A stretch of 21,449 bases of DNA, from assembly GCA_003513845.1 (NCBI GenBank), contig DOTB01000009.1, positions 1 through 21,449 of the forward strand, read 5' to 3'. Shown here piece after piece: positions 6,895 through 12,882 of this stretch. The notes under the pieces were generated by a model, which did no database searches, was not told where the DNA came from, and saw nothing but the letters and a program-made list of their open reading frames with translations. This DNA is from Candidatus Atribacteria bacterium (GTDB taxonomy: Bacteria > Atribacterota > Phoenicimicrobiia > Phoenicimicrobiales > Phoenicimicrobiaceae). The first letter of the stretch is position 1, and each line of letters opens with the position of its first letter. The position numbers were made by a program, and so were the translations under genes.

Positions 6895-7347
6895 ATGAAT
6901 GGAAATAGAATGGTAGTTAAATTTAATGATGGAAAAATTATAAAAGGTTGGTCAACTGATTTTAGACCTAACAAAGATATTTTTCACTTACACCCTTTGG
7001 AAGAATATGGTAAAGATATAGTTGAAATTGAAGTATCTTCCCTTAAGGCAGTATTTTTTGTAAAGGACTATAAAGGAGATAAAAATTATAAAAAAGTAAG
7101 AACATTTGAAGGACAACCACCTACAATTCCCAGCCAGCGCAAAATAGTTATAATTTTTAAAGATGGTGAAAATTTCTACGGTACAACTCATAGCTATGAC
7201 CCAGAGAGAAAAGGATTCTTTGTCTATCCCATTGATCCCAAAGATAATAATGAACGAGTTTTTGTAGTAAACCCAGCAGTAAACAGTGTTAAACTACAAA
7301 AATTCAATAGTGAAGACTTCCAGATATATGTCTACAAAACCTCATAA
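6895..7347 (+). CDS. DUF6982-like protein, second of a tandem pair
   Basis: 150 residues from ATG 6895 after AAAGGAG at 6881-6887. It is clearly a paralogue of the preceding gene and shares KGW..[ED]FRP, SLKAVFFVKD, [ND]YKKVRTF, PSQRK, FKDGE and KDNNERVFVV. It has the same two-part internal repeat and a slightly longer C-terminus (NSEDFQIYVYKTS). No catalytic motif or membrane segment is seen. The pair and the sigma factor just upstream probably form one transcription unit. The repeat-rich riboswitch region follows, and no clear terminator is seen directly after the stop codon. Confidence 0.7.
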   Translation: MNGNRMVVKFNDGKIIKGWSTDFRPNKDIFHLHPLEEYGKDIVEIEVSSLKAVFFVKDYKGDKNYKKVRTFEGQPPTIPSQRKIVIIFKDGENFYGTTHSYDPERKGFFVYPIDPKDNNERVFVVNPAVNSVKLQKFNSEDFQIYVYKTS

Positions 7348-7360
7348 AACCTTCTAAAAA

Positions 7361-7410
7361 TGTCATTCCCGCGAGATTTGTCCTCGACTTGATCGGGGAA
7401 CGGAAATCCC
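7361..7410. repeat. Dispersed repeat, ATTCCCG type (long form)
   Basis: Runs from TGTCATTCCCGCG through CCTCGACTTGATCGGGGAACGG to AATCCC. The inverse complement of the same sequence occurs at 12989-13036 with a few substitutions. Shortened relatives (ATTCC-TTTTCAC-GGGAATGACA) lie at 7765-7790 and 10827-10852. It looks like a short non-coding dispersed repeat rather than a gene. Confidence 0.75.
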
Positions 7411-7418
7411 TACTCATC

Positions 7419-7470
7419 TGTCATTGGAGCGAAGTAAGCCTGCCCCTGCGAAAACAGGGGAAGCAATCTC
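7419..7470. repeat. ATTGC-type repeat interrupted by another palindrome
   Basis: The ends TGTCATTG-GAGCGAAG and AAGCAATCTC match the two ends of the ATTGC-type repeat at 7665-7698. The middle holds CCTGCCCCTGCGAAAACAGGGG-like sequence with a 6-bp stem CCCCTG (7443-7448) / CAGGGG (7455-7460). That middle resembles the centre of the 10969-11009 repeat. It looks like one repeat nested in another. Confidence 0.6.
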
Positions 7471-7474
7471 TTCA

Positions 7475-7509
7475 ATTGGTAAATTAGAAGACTGGGGAAT
7501 TGGTGAATG
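7475..7509 (+). repeat. Phased 8-bp array (first)
   Basis: Degenerate octamers in perfect 8-bp phase: ATTGGTAA, ATTAGAAG, ACTGGGGA, ATTGGTGA, then ATG. The same style of array recurs at 8083-8150 before the pilin gene. It is distinct from the 7-bp arrays of the four-helix-bundle cassettes. Confidence 0.6.
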
Positions 7510-7603
7510 AAAAAAAATTAAAAAATTTTTTACAATTTTGTCTAAAAACTACCGAAATTGGGAATAATATATATAGAAAAGAAAATAGAATAAAAAAATC
7601 AAA

Positions 7604-7662
7604 AAAAGTTGAAAAAGGCAAACTATTCGAAAGGATAGGACGCAAAGTTATGGGTCTAAGGC
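7604..7662 (+). promoter_or_regulatory. Cyclic di-GMP-I riboswitch (GEMM-I) aptamer core
   Basis: The conserved GEMM-I boxes are present in order and at normal spacing: AAGGCAAAC (7615-7623), a 6-bp stem CTATTC (7623-7628) / GGATAG (7633-7638) closed by a GAAA tetraloop (7629-7632), then GGACGCAAAG (7638-7647) and GGGTCTAAGG (7652-7661). The layout matches the Vibrio Vc2 and clostridial aptamers. The next gene on this strand is the major pilin, whose start is about 515 bases downstream, so pilin control by cyclic di-GMP is the natural inference. An ATTGC-type repeat begins at 7665, where the expression platform would be expected, so the switch may be uncoupled. Confidence 0.87.
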
Positions 7663-7664
7663 AT

Positions 7665-7698
7665 TGTCATTGCGAAGAGTAAAACGACGAAGCAATCT
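7665..7698. repeat. Dispersed repeat, ATTGC type
   Basis: TGTCATTGCGAAG ... CGAAGCAATCT, with complementary ATTGC/GCAAT ends. Relatives occur at 7419-7470 (interrupted), 10784-10818 and 18515-18553. It starts only a few bases after the riboswitch core. Confidence 0.7.
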
Positions 7699-7764
7699 TG
7701 TATTACCTTATAAGTTGCTATGACTGCCAAACTACCGACTTTTATTTTTATTAAAGAAGAATAT

Positions 7765-7790
7765 AGATTCCAATTTTCACGGGAATGACA
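7765..7790. repeat. Dispersed repeat, ATTCCCG type (short form)
   Basis: AGATTCCAATTTTCAC-GGGAATGACA, a decayed relative of 10827-10852 in which one arm has lost the CCG of ATTCCCG. Confidence 0.6.
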
Positions 7791-7814
7791 GAATAGGTGT
7801 GCGAAATGTCGGAT

Positions 7815-7939
7815 GTAGGGGCACGAGGTATTGTAAAGGCAGGGACACGAAGTATTGTAAAGGTAGGGGCACGATGCATCGTGCCCAGAATAAACAAAAG
7901 ACAATAAAACAAAAAGGGCACAATTCATTGTGCCCCTAC
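7815..7939. repeat. Cluster of GGGGCACGA palindromes and 24-bp tandem repeats
   Basis: Three 24-bp units follow head to tail: GTAGGGGCACGAGGTATTGT at 7815, GCAGGGACACGAAGTATTGT at 7839 and a palindromic GTAGGGGCACGATGCATCGT at 7863. An inverse unit ending GTGCCCCTAC is at 7916-7939. The full palindrome recurs at 12925-12948. It has no protein-coding character, although it is open in one reverse frame. Confidence 0.75.
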
Positions 7940-7989
7940 AGAAGACAACTGTAAAAATGCAGATTTCAAAAGGAAAAATAATAAAGACC

Positions 7990-8000
7990 AGGAGGTGATT
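7990..8000 (+). promoter_or_regulatory. Orphan perfect Shine-Dalgarno sequence
   Basis: AGGAGGTGATT is nearly full-length complement to the usual 3' end of 16S rRNA, yet no ordinary start codon follows at working distance; the next ATG in the region is at 8037. GGTGATTAATCA at 7994-8005 recurs exactly at 8139-8150, just before the pilin ribosome site. It may be the displaced or duplicated leader of the pilin gene. Confidence 0.45.
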
Positions 8001-8082
8001 AATCAAGAAATAATAAGAAGGAATAATTTTATATAGATGTTATGAAGATATTTTTATTTTAGAAAATTTTATCAATTTACCA

Positions 8083-8150
8083 ATCGATAAATTAATGAAT
8101 TGATGAATTGATCGGCAGATTGGTCGATTGGAAGATTGGGTGATTAATCA
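8083..8150 (+). repeat. Phased 8-bp array (second), upstream of the pilin
   Basis: Octamers in phase: ATCGATAA, ATTAATGA, ATTGATGA, ATTGATCG, a four-base half unit GCAG, then ATTGGTCG, ATTGGAAG, ATTGGGTG and ATTAATCA. It is related to the array at 7475-7509. It ends 15 bases before the pilin ribosome site and carries one copy of the 12-base direct repeat shared with 7994-8005. It may act on pilin mRNA or be a repeat insertion. Confidence 0.6.
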
Positions 8151-8176
8151 TAAATAAAAAAAGGAGGAAATTTAAA

Positions 8177-8614
8177 ATGATGTGGTTAAGAAAAAGTAAG
8201 AAGGGTTTTACACTTATCGAATTGATGGTCGTAGTGGCTATCATTGGTGTACTGGCACTCTTAGGATTAAGACTTTATACCGGTCAACAGCAAAAAGCTA
8301 AAAATGCTATTGTAAAAGCAAACGCTGGAACCATTCAAACTTTAATTCAAGCAGAATTAGCAGATGAAACAGTTGCCACTCTTGCAAATAAAAGTTATAT
8401 GGATAACATAGTTAATAATGCTGGAATACACAATCCTTTCTCGGGTAACCCGCAAACAGATTCTCATTATGCTACAGCAGAGCCAGTTGAATCTTCAGGA
8501 ACAGAAGGTGAAATCTATGTATGGTACGATGCCAGCGATCTAGTTTTCCATGTAAATGGTTGGGGTGCAGGACCTAGTAAAGTATATGATAATGACCTAA
8601 CTGCTAGAAAATAA
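8177..8614 (+). CDS. pilA: Type IV major pilin (prepilin)
   Basis: 145 residues. It has a ten-residue basic leader (MMWLRKSKKG), cleavage between G10 and F11, and mature FTLIELMVVVAIIGVLALLGLRLY with Glu at +5. This is the canonical class III signal and hydrophobic stalk that is processed by PilD and methylated on Phe1. The globular part is short and has no cysteine pair. AAGGAGG at 8161-8167 is a strong ribosome site, and ATG 8180 is an alternative start. The gene stands alone between the repeat/riboswitch leader and a strong terminator at 8660-8704, as expected for an abundantly expressed pilin. The symbol is by family role; several pilin-like genes lie in the window. Confidence 0.92.
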   Translation: MMWLRKSKKGFTLIELMVVVAIIGVLALLGLRLYTGQQQKAKNAIVKANAGTIQTLIQAELADETVATLANKSYMDNIVNNAGIHNPFSGNPQTDSHYATAEPVESSGTEGEIYVWYDASDLVFHVNGWGAGPSKVYDNDLTARK

Positions 8615-8659
8615 TTTTCTAAAGTTATGTTTAAAAAATATTTGAGTAAATAAATGAAA

Positions 8660-8704
8660 AGCTCCAGATGCAAAAAATTTGTAACTGGAGCTATTTTTAT
8701 TTTT
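8660..8704 (+). terminator. Rho-independent terminator of the pilin gene
   Basis: AGCTCCAG (8660-8667) pairs with CTGGAGCT (8685-8692). The stem continues past one mismatch with TGCAAA/TTTGTA (one G-T pair) and a three-base loop. ATTTTTATTTTT follows directly. Confidence 0.9.
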
Positions 8705-8728
8705 AATAAATAGGAAAGGAGCGCAAAG

Positions 8729-10750
8729 TTGGAAAAGTACTGGATAGAAAAGGATAATAGTTATCAGAAACTGTTAACCATATTATTAAAATTAACATTA
8801 TTATCCGTCCCCTTGTATGTAAATAAATATATCTATAATTTTAGGGTAAATCAGGAAGCCGTGCTTAAACTGTTTGCTGTATTTTTAATTGCGATTTGGC
8901 TAGTAAAAATAATAAATACCGAAAAATATTCTTTACAAAAGACCAAATTGGACCTGCCCATTATTCTATTTTCTTTGGCATTAATCCTTTCTCTTTTTAT
9001 CAGCAAGACAAAGACGGTAAGTTTTCAGGAATTTATAATATTTTTATCTTATATTCTAATATTTTTTTTAATTACCAATAATTTAGATAATAAGGCAAAT
9101 TTTAATTCATTTATTCATCTATTCTTTATAATCTCCTTAGTTGTTTCTATATACACCCTTATGCAGTATTATGGCATAGACCCCTATCTAAGTGATTTAC
9201 ACTCTTTAACTTCCACTATCGGCCAGAAAAACTGGATTTCCAATTACCTGGCGATGATTTTTCCGGGAGCGTTTTCTTATTTTTTATTAGAACAATCCCA
9301 AAAAAGAATACTCTATTTCTTACTACTATCTATCCTTTATACGACTTTAATGATCTGCCAGAGCCGGGGGATATGGATTAGCATCGGTCTTACTCTAATA
9401 TTTGCCATTTATATTATTATTAAATTCAAACTTTATGAAATATTTCATAAAAATAAAAAATGGCTAACCTTGCTTTTAATAACACTTCTATTAATAACCA
9501 TTATTTATTCTACCGACAATCCTCTAAACAAAAGCGCCATAACCGTTCCCCAGAGGGCAATGACCACCTTTGACGAGCAGGATCCTTCCATCAATACTCG
9601 TTTTTTAATTTGGAAGACTACTCTTGAGATGATTAAAGAACGACCCATATTGGGCTCAGGAATTGGCACTTTTAAAATGAATTATTTAGTCTACCAAGCA
9701 GAGTTTTTAAAAAATAATCCTTATTATATACAATATTCTGGAAAAGCCCGGGATGCTCATAATGAATATCTGCAGATGTGGGCTGAATTGGGGATAATCG
9801 GTTTGGGGATATTTATCGGAATTATTCTGATGTTTTATAGTTCAATAATAAATTATTTAAAAAAAGTTAATAAAGATAATGAGAAAGATAAAATAATTGT
9901 CTTTGGATTGATTTTGGGTATTACCTGTTTTTTAATTCATTCGATTTTTACCTTTCCTTTGCGTGTACCGGCATTAGGAGTAACCTTTTTTGCCTTATTG
10001 GGATTAACTGTAATATATATCAGAAAGATAAATTTAGATAAAACTTGTTCTGATAATAAACCAAAAGAATTAAAATTGAAAAATAAAGGGATAAAAATTG
10101 CCTTAACTGTTCTTGTATTATTTTTTATGATATGGACCATTAATTTAGTAGCAGTAAAACCATATATTGCCGAAATAAAATATTTTAATGGTATGAGACA
10201 TAATGTGGACGGTAATTATAAAGAAGCTTTAACTTATTTTGAACAGGCCGCATTATTATATCCTTATAATGGAAGAATATTACATGCCCTGGGCACAACT
10301 TATTATAATTTGGGAAATCTCAGTAAGGCTGAAGAAGTTTTACAGAAAGCAATCAGGTATATGATTGATGCCAATACCTTTTATAATTTAGGTTTAGTTT
10401 ATCGCCAGGCAGGATTATTTTCAAAAGCAGAAGAAGAATTTCGGTATGCCGCTTATCTTATCCCAAAATTTACTAAAGCATATTATGATTTAGGGTATCT
10501 GTATTTTATACAGGAAAAATACGATGATACTATCGAGCAGTGGAGTAAGATTTTAGAAATTGAGCCCCTTTTTGACAATAAGTATATTGTATTAAATAAT
10601 TTAGGAATAGTGTATAAGAAAAAACAAATGCCAGATAAAGCTTTAGAATATTTTTTGGAAGCTTTAGTATTAGCTCCAGAAGATAGCCCTGTTATTGAAG
10701 AAATAGAAAAAGAAATATATAATATTTATAAAAGTAATTTGGATAACTAA
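8729..10750 (+). CDS. O-antigen ligase-like (Wzy_C) membrane protein with C-terminal TPR repeats
   Basis: 673 residues from TTG 8729 after AAGGAG at 8716-8721. About ten or more membrane segments cover roughly residues 15-445. Motifs of the Wzy_C/O-antigen-ligase family are visible: TIGQKNWISNYLAMIFP, QSRGIWIS, and ARDAHNEYLQMWAELGIIGLG around His344 in the long periplasmic loop. From about residue 490 come four or more TPR repeats (GNYKEALTYFEQAALLYP, GNLSKAEEVLQKAI, GLFSKAEEEFRYAAYLIP, PDKALEYFLEALVLAP). Family members join lipid-linked glycans to lipid A or, as PglL/TfpO types, to pilins. The position directly after the major pilin makes a pilin oligosaccharyltransferase plausible, but substrate cannot be read from sequence. 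It could also act in exopolysaccharide assembly. Confidence 0.85.
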   Translation: MEKYWIEKDNSYQKLLTILLKLTLLSVPLYVNKYIYNFRVNQEAVLKLFAVFLIAIWLVKIINTEKYSLQKTKLDLPIILFSLALILSLFISKTKTVSFQEFIIFLSYILIFFLITNNLDNKANFNSFIHLFFIISLVVSIYTLMQYYGIDPYLSDLHSLTSTIGQKNWISNYLAMIFPGAFSYFLLEQSQKRILYFLLLSILYTTLMICQSRGIWISIGLTLIFAIYIIIKFKLYEIFHKNKKWLTLLLITLLLITIIYSTDNPLNKSAITVPQRAMTTFDEQDPSINTRFLIWKTTLEMIKERPILGSGIGTFKMNYLVYQAEFLKNNPYYIQYSGKARDAHNEYLQMWAELGIIGLGIFIGIILMFYSSIINYLKKVNKDNEKDKIIVFGLILGITCFLIHSIFTFPLRVPALGVTFFALLGLTVIYIRKINLDKTCSDNKPKELKLKNKGIKIALTVLVLFFMIWTINLVAVKPYIAEIKYFNGMRHNVDGNYKEALTYFEQAALLYPYNGRILHALGTTYYNLGNLSKAEEVLQKAIRYMIDANTFYNLGLVYRQAGLFSKAEEEFRYAAYLIPKFTKAYYDLGYLYFIQEKYDDTIEQWSKILEIEPLFDNKYIVLNNLGIVYKKKQMPDKALEYFLEALVLAPEDSPVIEEIEKEIYNIYKSNLDN

Positions 10751-10783
10751 ATTATTGTAGCAATAACCAAATACAATTTTTTC

Positions 10784-10852
10784 GAGATTGCTTCGGGACT
10801 TTGTCCTTCGCAATGACAGAAAATGTGGATTCCCGTTTTCACGGGAATGACA
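10784..10852. repeat. ATTGC-type and ATTCCCG-type repeats side by side
   Basis: 10784-10818 is an ATTGC-type unit (GAGATTGCTTCGGG ... CTTCGCAATGACA). 10827-10852 is a compact ATTCCCG palindrome (GGATTCCCG-TTTTCA-CGGGAATGACA). Both sit just after the Wzy/TPR gene, where no other terminator is visible. Confidence 0.75.
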
Positions 10853-10935
10853 CAAAGAGGGACAGACATTGCAAGATAGTATAAATAAATTTATTAAAAA
10901 GAAGGAAGGTGGAGGAAGTGAAGAAAGGAATACGC

Positions 10936-11009
10936 GGGCTTGATGAATCAAGCCCCTACATTTTATTAGACAGGCGGGCCTGCCCCCGTGAAAACGGAGG
11001 ACGCCTGTC
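10936..11009. repeat. Two palindromes, GGGCTTGAT and GACAGGCG types
   Basis: GGGCTTGAT (10936-10944) pairs with ATCAAGCCC (10947-10955), followed by CTAC as in the GGGGCACGA family. GACAGGCG (10969-10976) pairs with CGCCTGTC (11002-11009) around a GC-rich centre, followed by a T-rich run from 11014. The second could end transcription upstream of the toxin-antitoxin promoter. Confidence 0.65.
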
Positions 11010-11013
11010 CTAC

Positions 11014-11060
11014 GTTTTTTATTTTCTTTCTTTTTCTTAACTCGATACTATATACTCAAT
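11014..11060 (+). repeat. Solo right end of the heptamer cassette
   Basis: A pyrimidine tract (11014-11038) leads into ACTCGAT, ACTATAT and ACTCAAT (11040-11060), the same order as the outer right end of cassette copy 2. No four-helix-bundle gene or left array is attached. Confidence 0.65.
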
Positions 11061-11119
11061 ACTTTCTTGTTAGTGTAAACTTTAGTGGGGTACTTAGAGG
11101 AAAAAATATTATTTAAACT

Positions 11120-11148
11120 TTGACAAATGTGTTAGCATATGTTAGCAT
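11120..11148 (+). promoter_or_regulatory. Promoter with direct-repeat operator for the toxin-antitoxin pair
   Basis: TTGACA (-35, 11120-11125) and TAGCAT (-10, 11143-11148) are 17 bases apart. A 10-bp direct repeat, TGTTAGCATA then TGTTAGCATT (11130-11149), fills the spacer and the -10 box. One helical turn of spacing fits binding by a ribbon-helix-helix antitoxin that represses its own operon. The start codon follows at 11170. Confidence 0.7.
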
Positions 11149-11169
11149 TAGCTATAAGAGGTGAGATCT

Positions 11170-11409
11170 ATGACAAAAATACTTTTAGGTGCACGATTAC
11201 CTGAGACAGTAATTACCGAATTAAGGGAATATTGTAAATCTCATGGAATTTTAATAAATCACTTCGTTGCTGAGGCAATCGCAAAAAAATTAAGAGAAGA
11301 AAAAGAATATGAAGAGGATATTGCTACTATAGAAGCCAGAAAAAATGAACCTACTATTAATGAAGAAGAATGGAAAGATTATCTAAAGAGCAGAGATATA
11401 AATGTTTAA
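11170..11409 (+). CDS. Ribbon-helix-helix (CopG-like) antitoxin
   Basis: 79 residues from ATG 11170, with AAGAGGTGAG at 11156-11165; an in-frame GTG at 11161 lies inside that site. The N-terminus TKILLGARLPETVITELREYCKSHGILINHFVAEAIAKKL has the strand-helix-helix pattern of CopG-type DNA-binding proteins. The acidic C-terminal tail is likely to wrap the toxin. The last eight bases overlap the toxin gene, which is standard for this class. It should repress its own promoter at 11120-11148 alone and with the toxin. Confidence 0.83.
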   Translation: MTKILLGARLPETVITELREYCKSHGILINHFVAEAIAKKLREEKEYEEDIATIEARKNEPTINEEEWKDYLKSRDINV

Positions 11410-11659
11410 GATTATTTTCAAACAAAGTGTGATAAAAGACGTTAAAAAAATCCCTAAAAAAGACCTTCAAAGAATTGCTAATGATATTAAGATTTTAAAA
11501 TTTAATCCTTTGCCACCAGGTACAAAAAAAATAAAAAAGAGTAGGAAAAATTATTATAGAATAAGACAGGGTAATTTTAGAGTAGGATATCGAGTTGATT
11601 TGTCTAAAAAGTTAGTTGAAATTATTTTTATAAAAAGAAGAAGTGAAAAAACTTATTGA
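11402..11659 (+). CDS. RelE/ParE-family toxin
   Basis: 85 residues from ATG 11402, overlapping the antitoxin gene. The RelE-fold pattern is present: FKIIFKQSVIKDVKKIPKKDLQRIANDI, a short basic loop, then YYRIRQGNFRVGYRVDLSKKLVEIIFIKRRSEKTY, matching the 'yRiRvGdyRv.Y.id...k.v.i..i..R.e.Y' signature. RelE types cleave mRNA on the ribosome and ParE types inhibit gyrase; the conserved R and Y residues of the second half lean towards RelE. The module sits in the middle of a pilus locus, next to a solo cassette end and several repeats, which suggests it arrived by transfer. Confidence 0.85.
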   Translation: MFKIIFKQSVIKDVKKIPKKDLQRIANDIKILKFNPLPPGTKKIKKSRKNYYRIRQGNFRVGYRVDLSKKLVEIIFIKRRSEKTY

Positions 11660-11679
11660 TTAAAGATTAAGGGGGCATT

Positions 11680-12072
11680 ATGTTTTTATTCAACAAACGC
11701 GGTATTGTTTTGATAACCTTAATAATTTGGATTATTATTATTGGAGCAATAGTTATTTATGGACCTCGTCTTTATAATTGGTATGTTGAGCAGAATGAAA
11801 TAAGAATTATAAAATCTAATGTTGAATCTGTAGAAAATGAAATAAAATCAGAACTACTGGACAAGCATCCAGTGTATATATGGAATGATATAGATAATGT
11901 TATAAAAAATTTAAGTATACAAAATCCCATCACCAAAGAAAGTCAAACCAAAAATGGATTTAGTAGACCTGGTGATGTGGTTGTTTACTTTAATGGAATA
12001 GATACTTTTACTATTGATGGTATAGCTCCTGATGGTAATATGCTTCATTTGAATATCGTGGTTAAGAAATAA
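11680..12072 (+). CDS. Pilin-like protein lacking Glu5
   Basis: 130 residues from ATG 11680, with AGGGGG at 11670-11675. The leader MFLFNKRG and the following hydrophobic stretch IVLITLIIWIIIIGAIVIYGPRLYNWY look like a class III prepilin, but +5 is Thr13 instead of Glu and +1 is Ile instead of Phe. The C-terminal part resembles the major pilin (IQNPITKESQTKNGF ... VVVYFNGIDTFTIDG against IHNPFSGNPQTDSHY ... IYVWYDASDLVFHVNG). It precedes the peptidase gene by 14 bases. It may be a minor pilin placed where Glu5 is not needed, such as the tip. It could also be a decayed duplicate of the major pilin, or remain in the membrane. Confidence 0.7.
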   Translation: MFLFNKRGIVLITLIIWIIIIGAIVIYGPRLYNWYVEQNEIRIIKSNVESVENEIKSELLDKHPVYIWNDIDNVIKNLSIQNPITKESQTKNGFSRPGDVVVYFNGIDTFTIDGIAPDGNMLHLNIVVKK

Positions 12073-12086
12073 GAATAGGAGATTAA

Positions 12087-12854
12087 ATGTATTATGGTAT
12101 AAATGCTATTCTAATATTTATATTAGGTCTGATAGTAGGAAGTTTTAACAATGTCTGTATTTATAGAATTCCTAAAAATGAATCAATAATATTTCCAGCA
12201 TCCTATTGTCCTAAGTGCAGCAGTCCTATCAAACCAGTAGACAATATACCCTTATTAAGTTACATCCTGCTTAAAGGCAGATGTCGTAACTGTAAAAGCA
12301 AGATATCTATCCAATATCCAATAGTAGAACTTTTAACTGGCTTAATATATTTAATAATTTACCTAATATACGGGTTAAGTATACAAACTTTAATTTATAT
12401 AATTTTATCATCAGCTCTTATAATTATTGCTTTTATAGATTTGCAGGAACAGATTGTGCCTGATGTAATTTCCTTACCGGGGATAGTAATAGGATTTATT
12501 ATAAGTTTTTTTGTACCTTATATATCATTTATAAATTCAGCTTTAGGTGTGCTTGTCGGCGGAGGAATAATACTAATTATTGGTTTGAGCGGCTCGGCAA
12601 TCTTTAAGAAGGAAGCAATGGGCGGAGGAGATGTAAAACTCGCCGCAATGATTGGTGCCTTCCTGGGCTGGAGATATATTATATTATCTTTGTTTTTAGG
12701 ATTTTTTTTAGGGGCATTAGCGGGAATTTTTCTAATTTTGTCGAAGATTAAGAGAAGAGAGGATATGATTCCTTTTGGACCCTTCATTGTTTTAGGTTCT
12801 TTCATTACCCTTTTATGGGGGGAAAAGATAATAAGCTGGTATCTCGGATTTTAA
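12087..12854 (+). CDS. pilD: Prepilin peptidase / N-methyltransferase (PilD)
   Basis: 255 residues from ATG 12087. An aspartyl membrane protease that cleaves prepilins after Gly and methylates the new N-terminus. The N-terminal part has GLIVGSFNNVCIYRIP and the zinc-binding tetracysteine C41, C44, C66, C69 of the bifunctional enzymes. The two catalytic aspartates are D118 (AFIDLQEQIVPD) and D182 (MGGGDVKLAAMIG), matching the TcpJ/GxGD pattern. About seven or eight membrane segments are present. It should process all pilin-like proteins encoded around it. A cluster of dispersed repeats follows. Confidence 0.95.
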   Translation: MYYGINAILIFILGLIVGSFNNVCIYRIPKNESIIFPASYCPKCSSPIKPVDNIPLLSYILLKGRCRNCKSKISIQYPIVELLTGLIYLIIYLIYGLSIQTLIYIILSSALIIIAFIDLQEQIVPDVISLPGIVIGFIISFFVPYISFINSALGVLVGGGIILIIGLSGSAIFKKEAMGGGDVKLAAMIGAFLGWRYIILSLFLGFFLGALAGIFLILSKIKRREDMIPFGPFIVLGSFITLLWGEKIISWYLGF

Positions 12855-12882
12855 AAATTTATAAAATACAAAAAACCATAGA

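Noticed and set aside
7500..7682. A 60-residue open frame starting at GTG
   Set aside because: It runs through the 8-bp array, the riboswitch core and a dispersed repeat, and has no ribosome site or family resemblance.
7656..8006. A 116-residue open frame on the - strand
   Set aside because: Its sequence is translated palindromic repeats (repeated CPYLYNTSCP-like runs), and no ribosome site or homology is seen.
7348..8176. tRNA or rRNA gene in the long gap before the pilin
   Set aside because: No TTC-AA loop plus acceptor pairing or conserved rRNA segments could be recognised; the gap is explained by repeats and the riboswitch.
10670..10951. A 93-residue open frame on the - strand
   Set aside because: It overlaps the end of the Wzy/TPR gene and two dispersed repeats, and the CHSRENGN stretch is just the translated ATTCCCG repeat.
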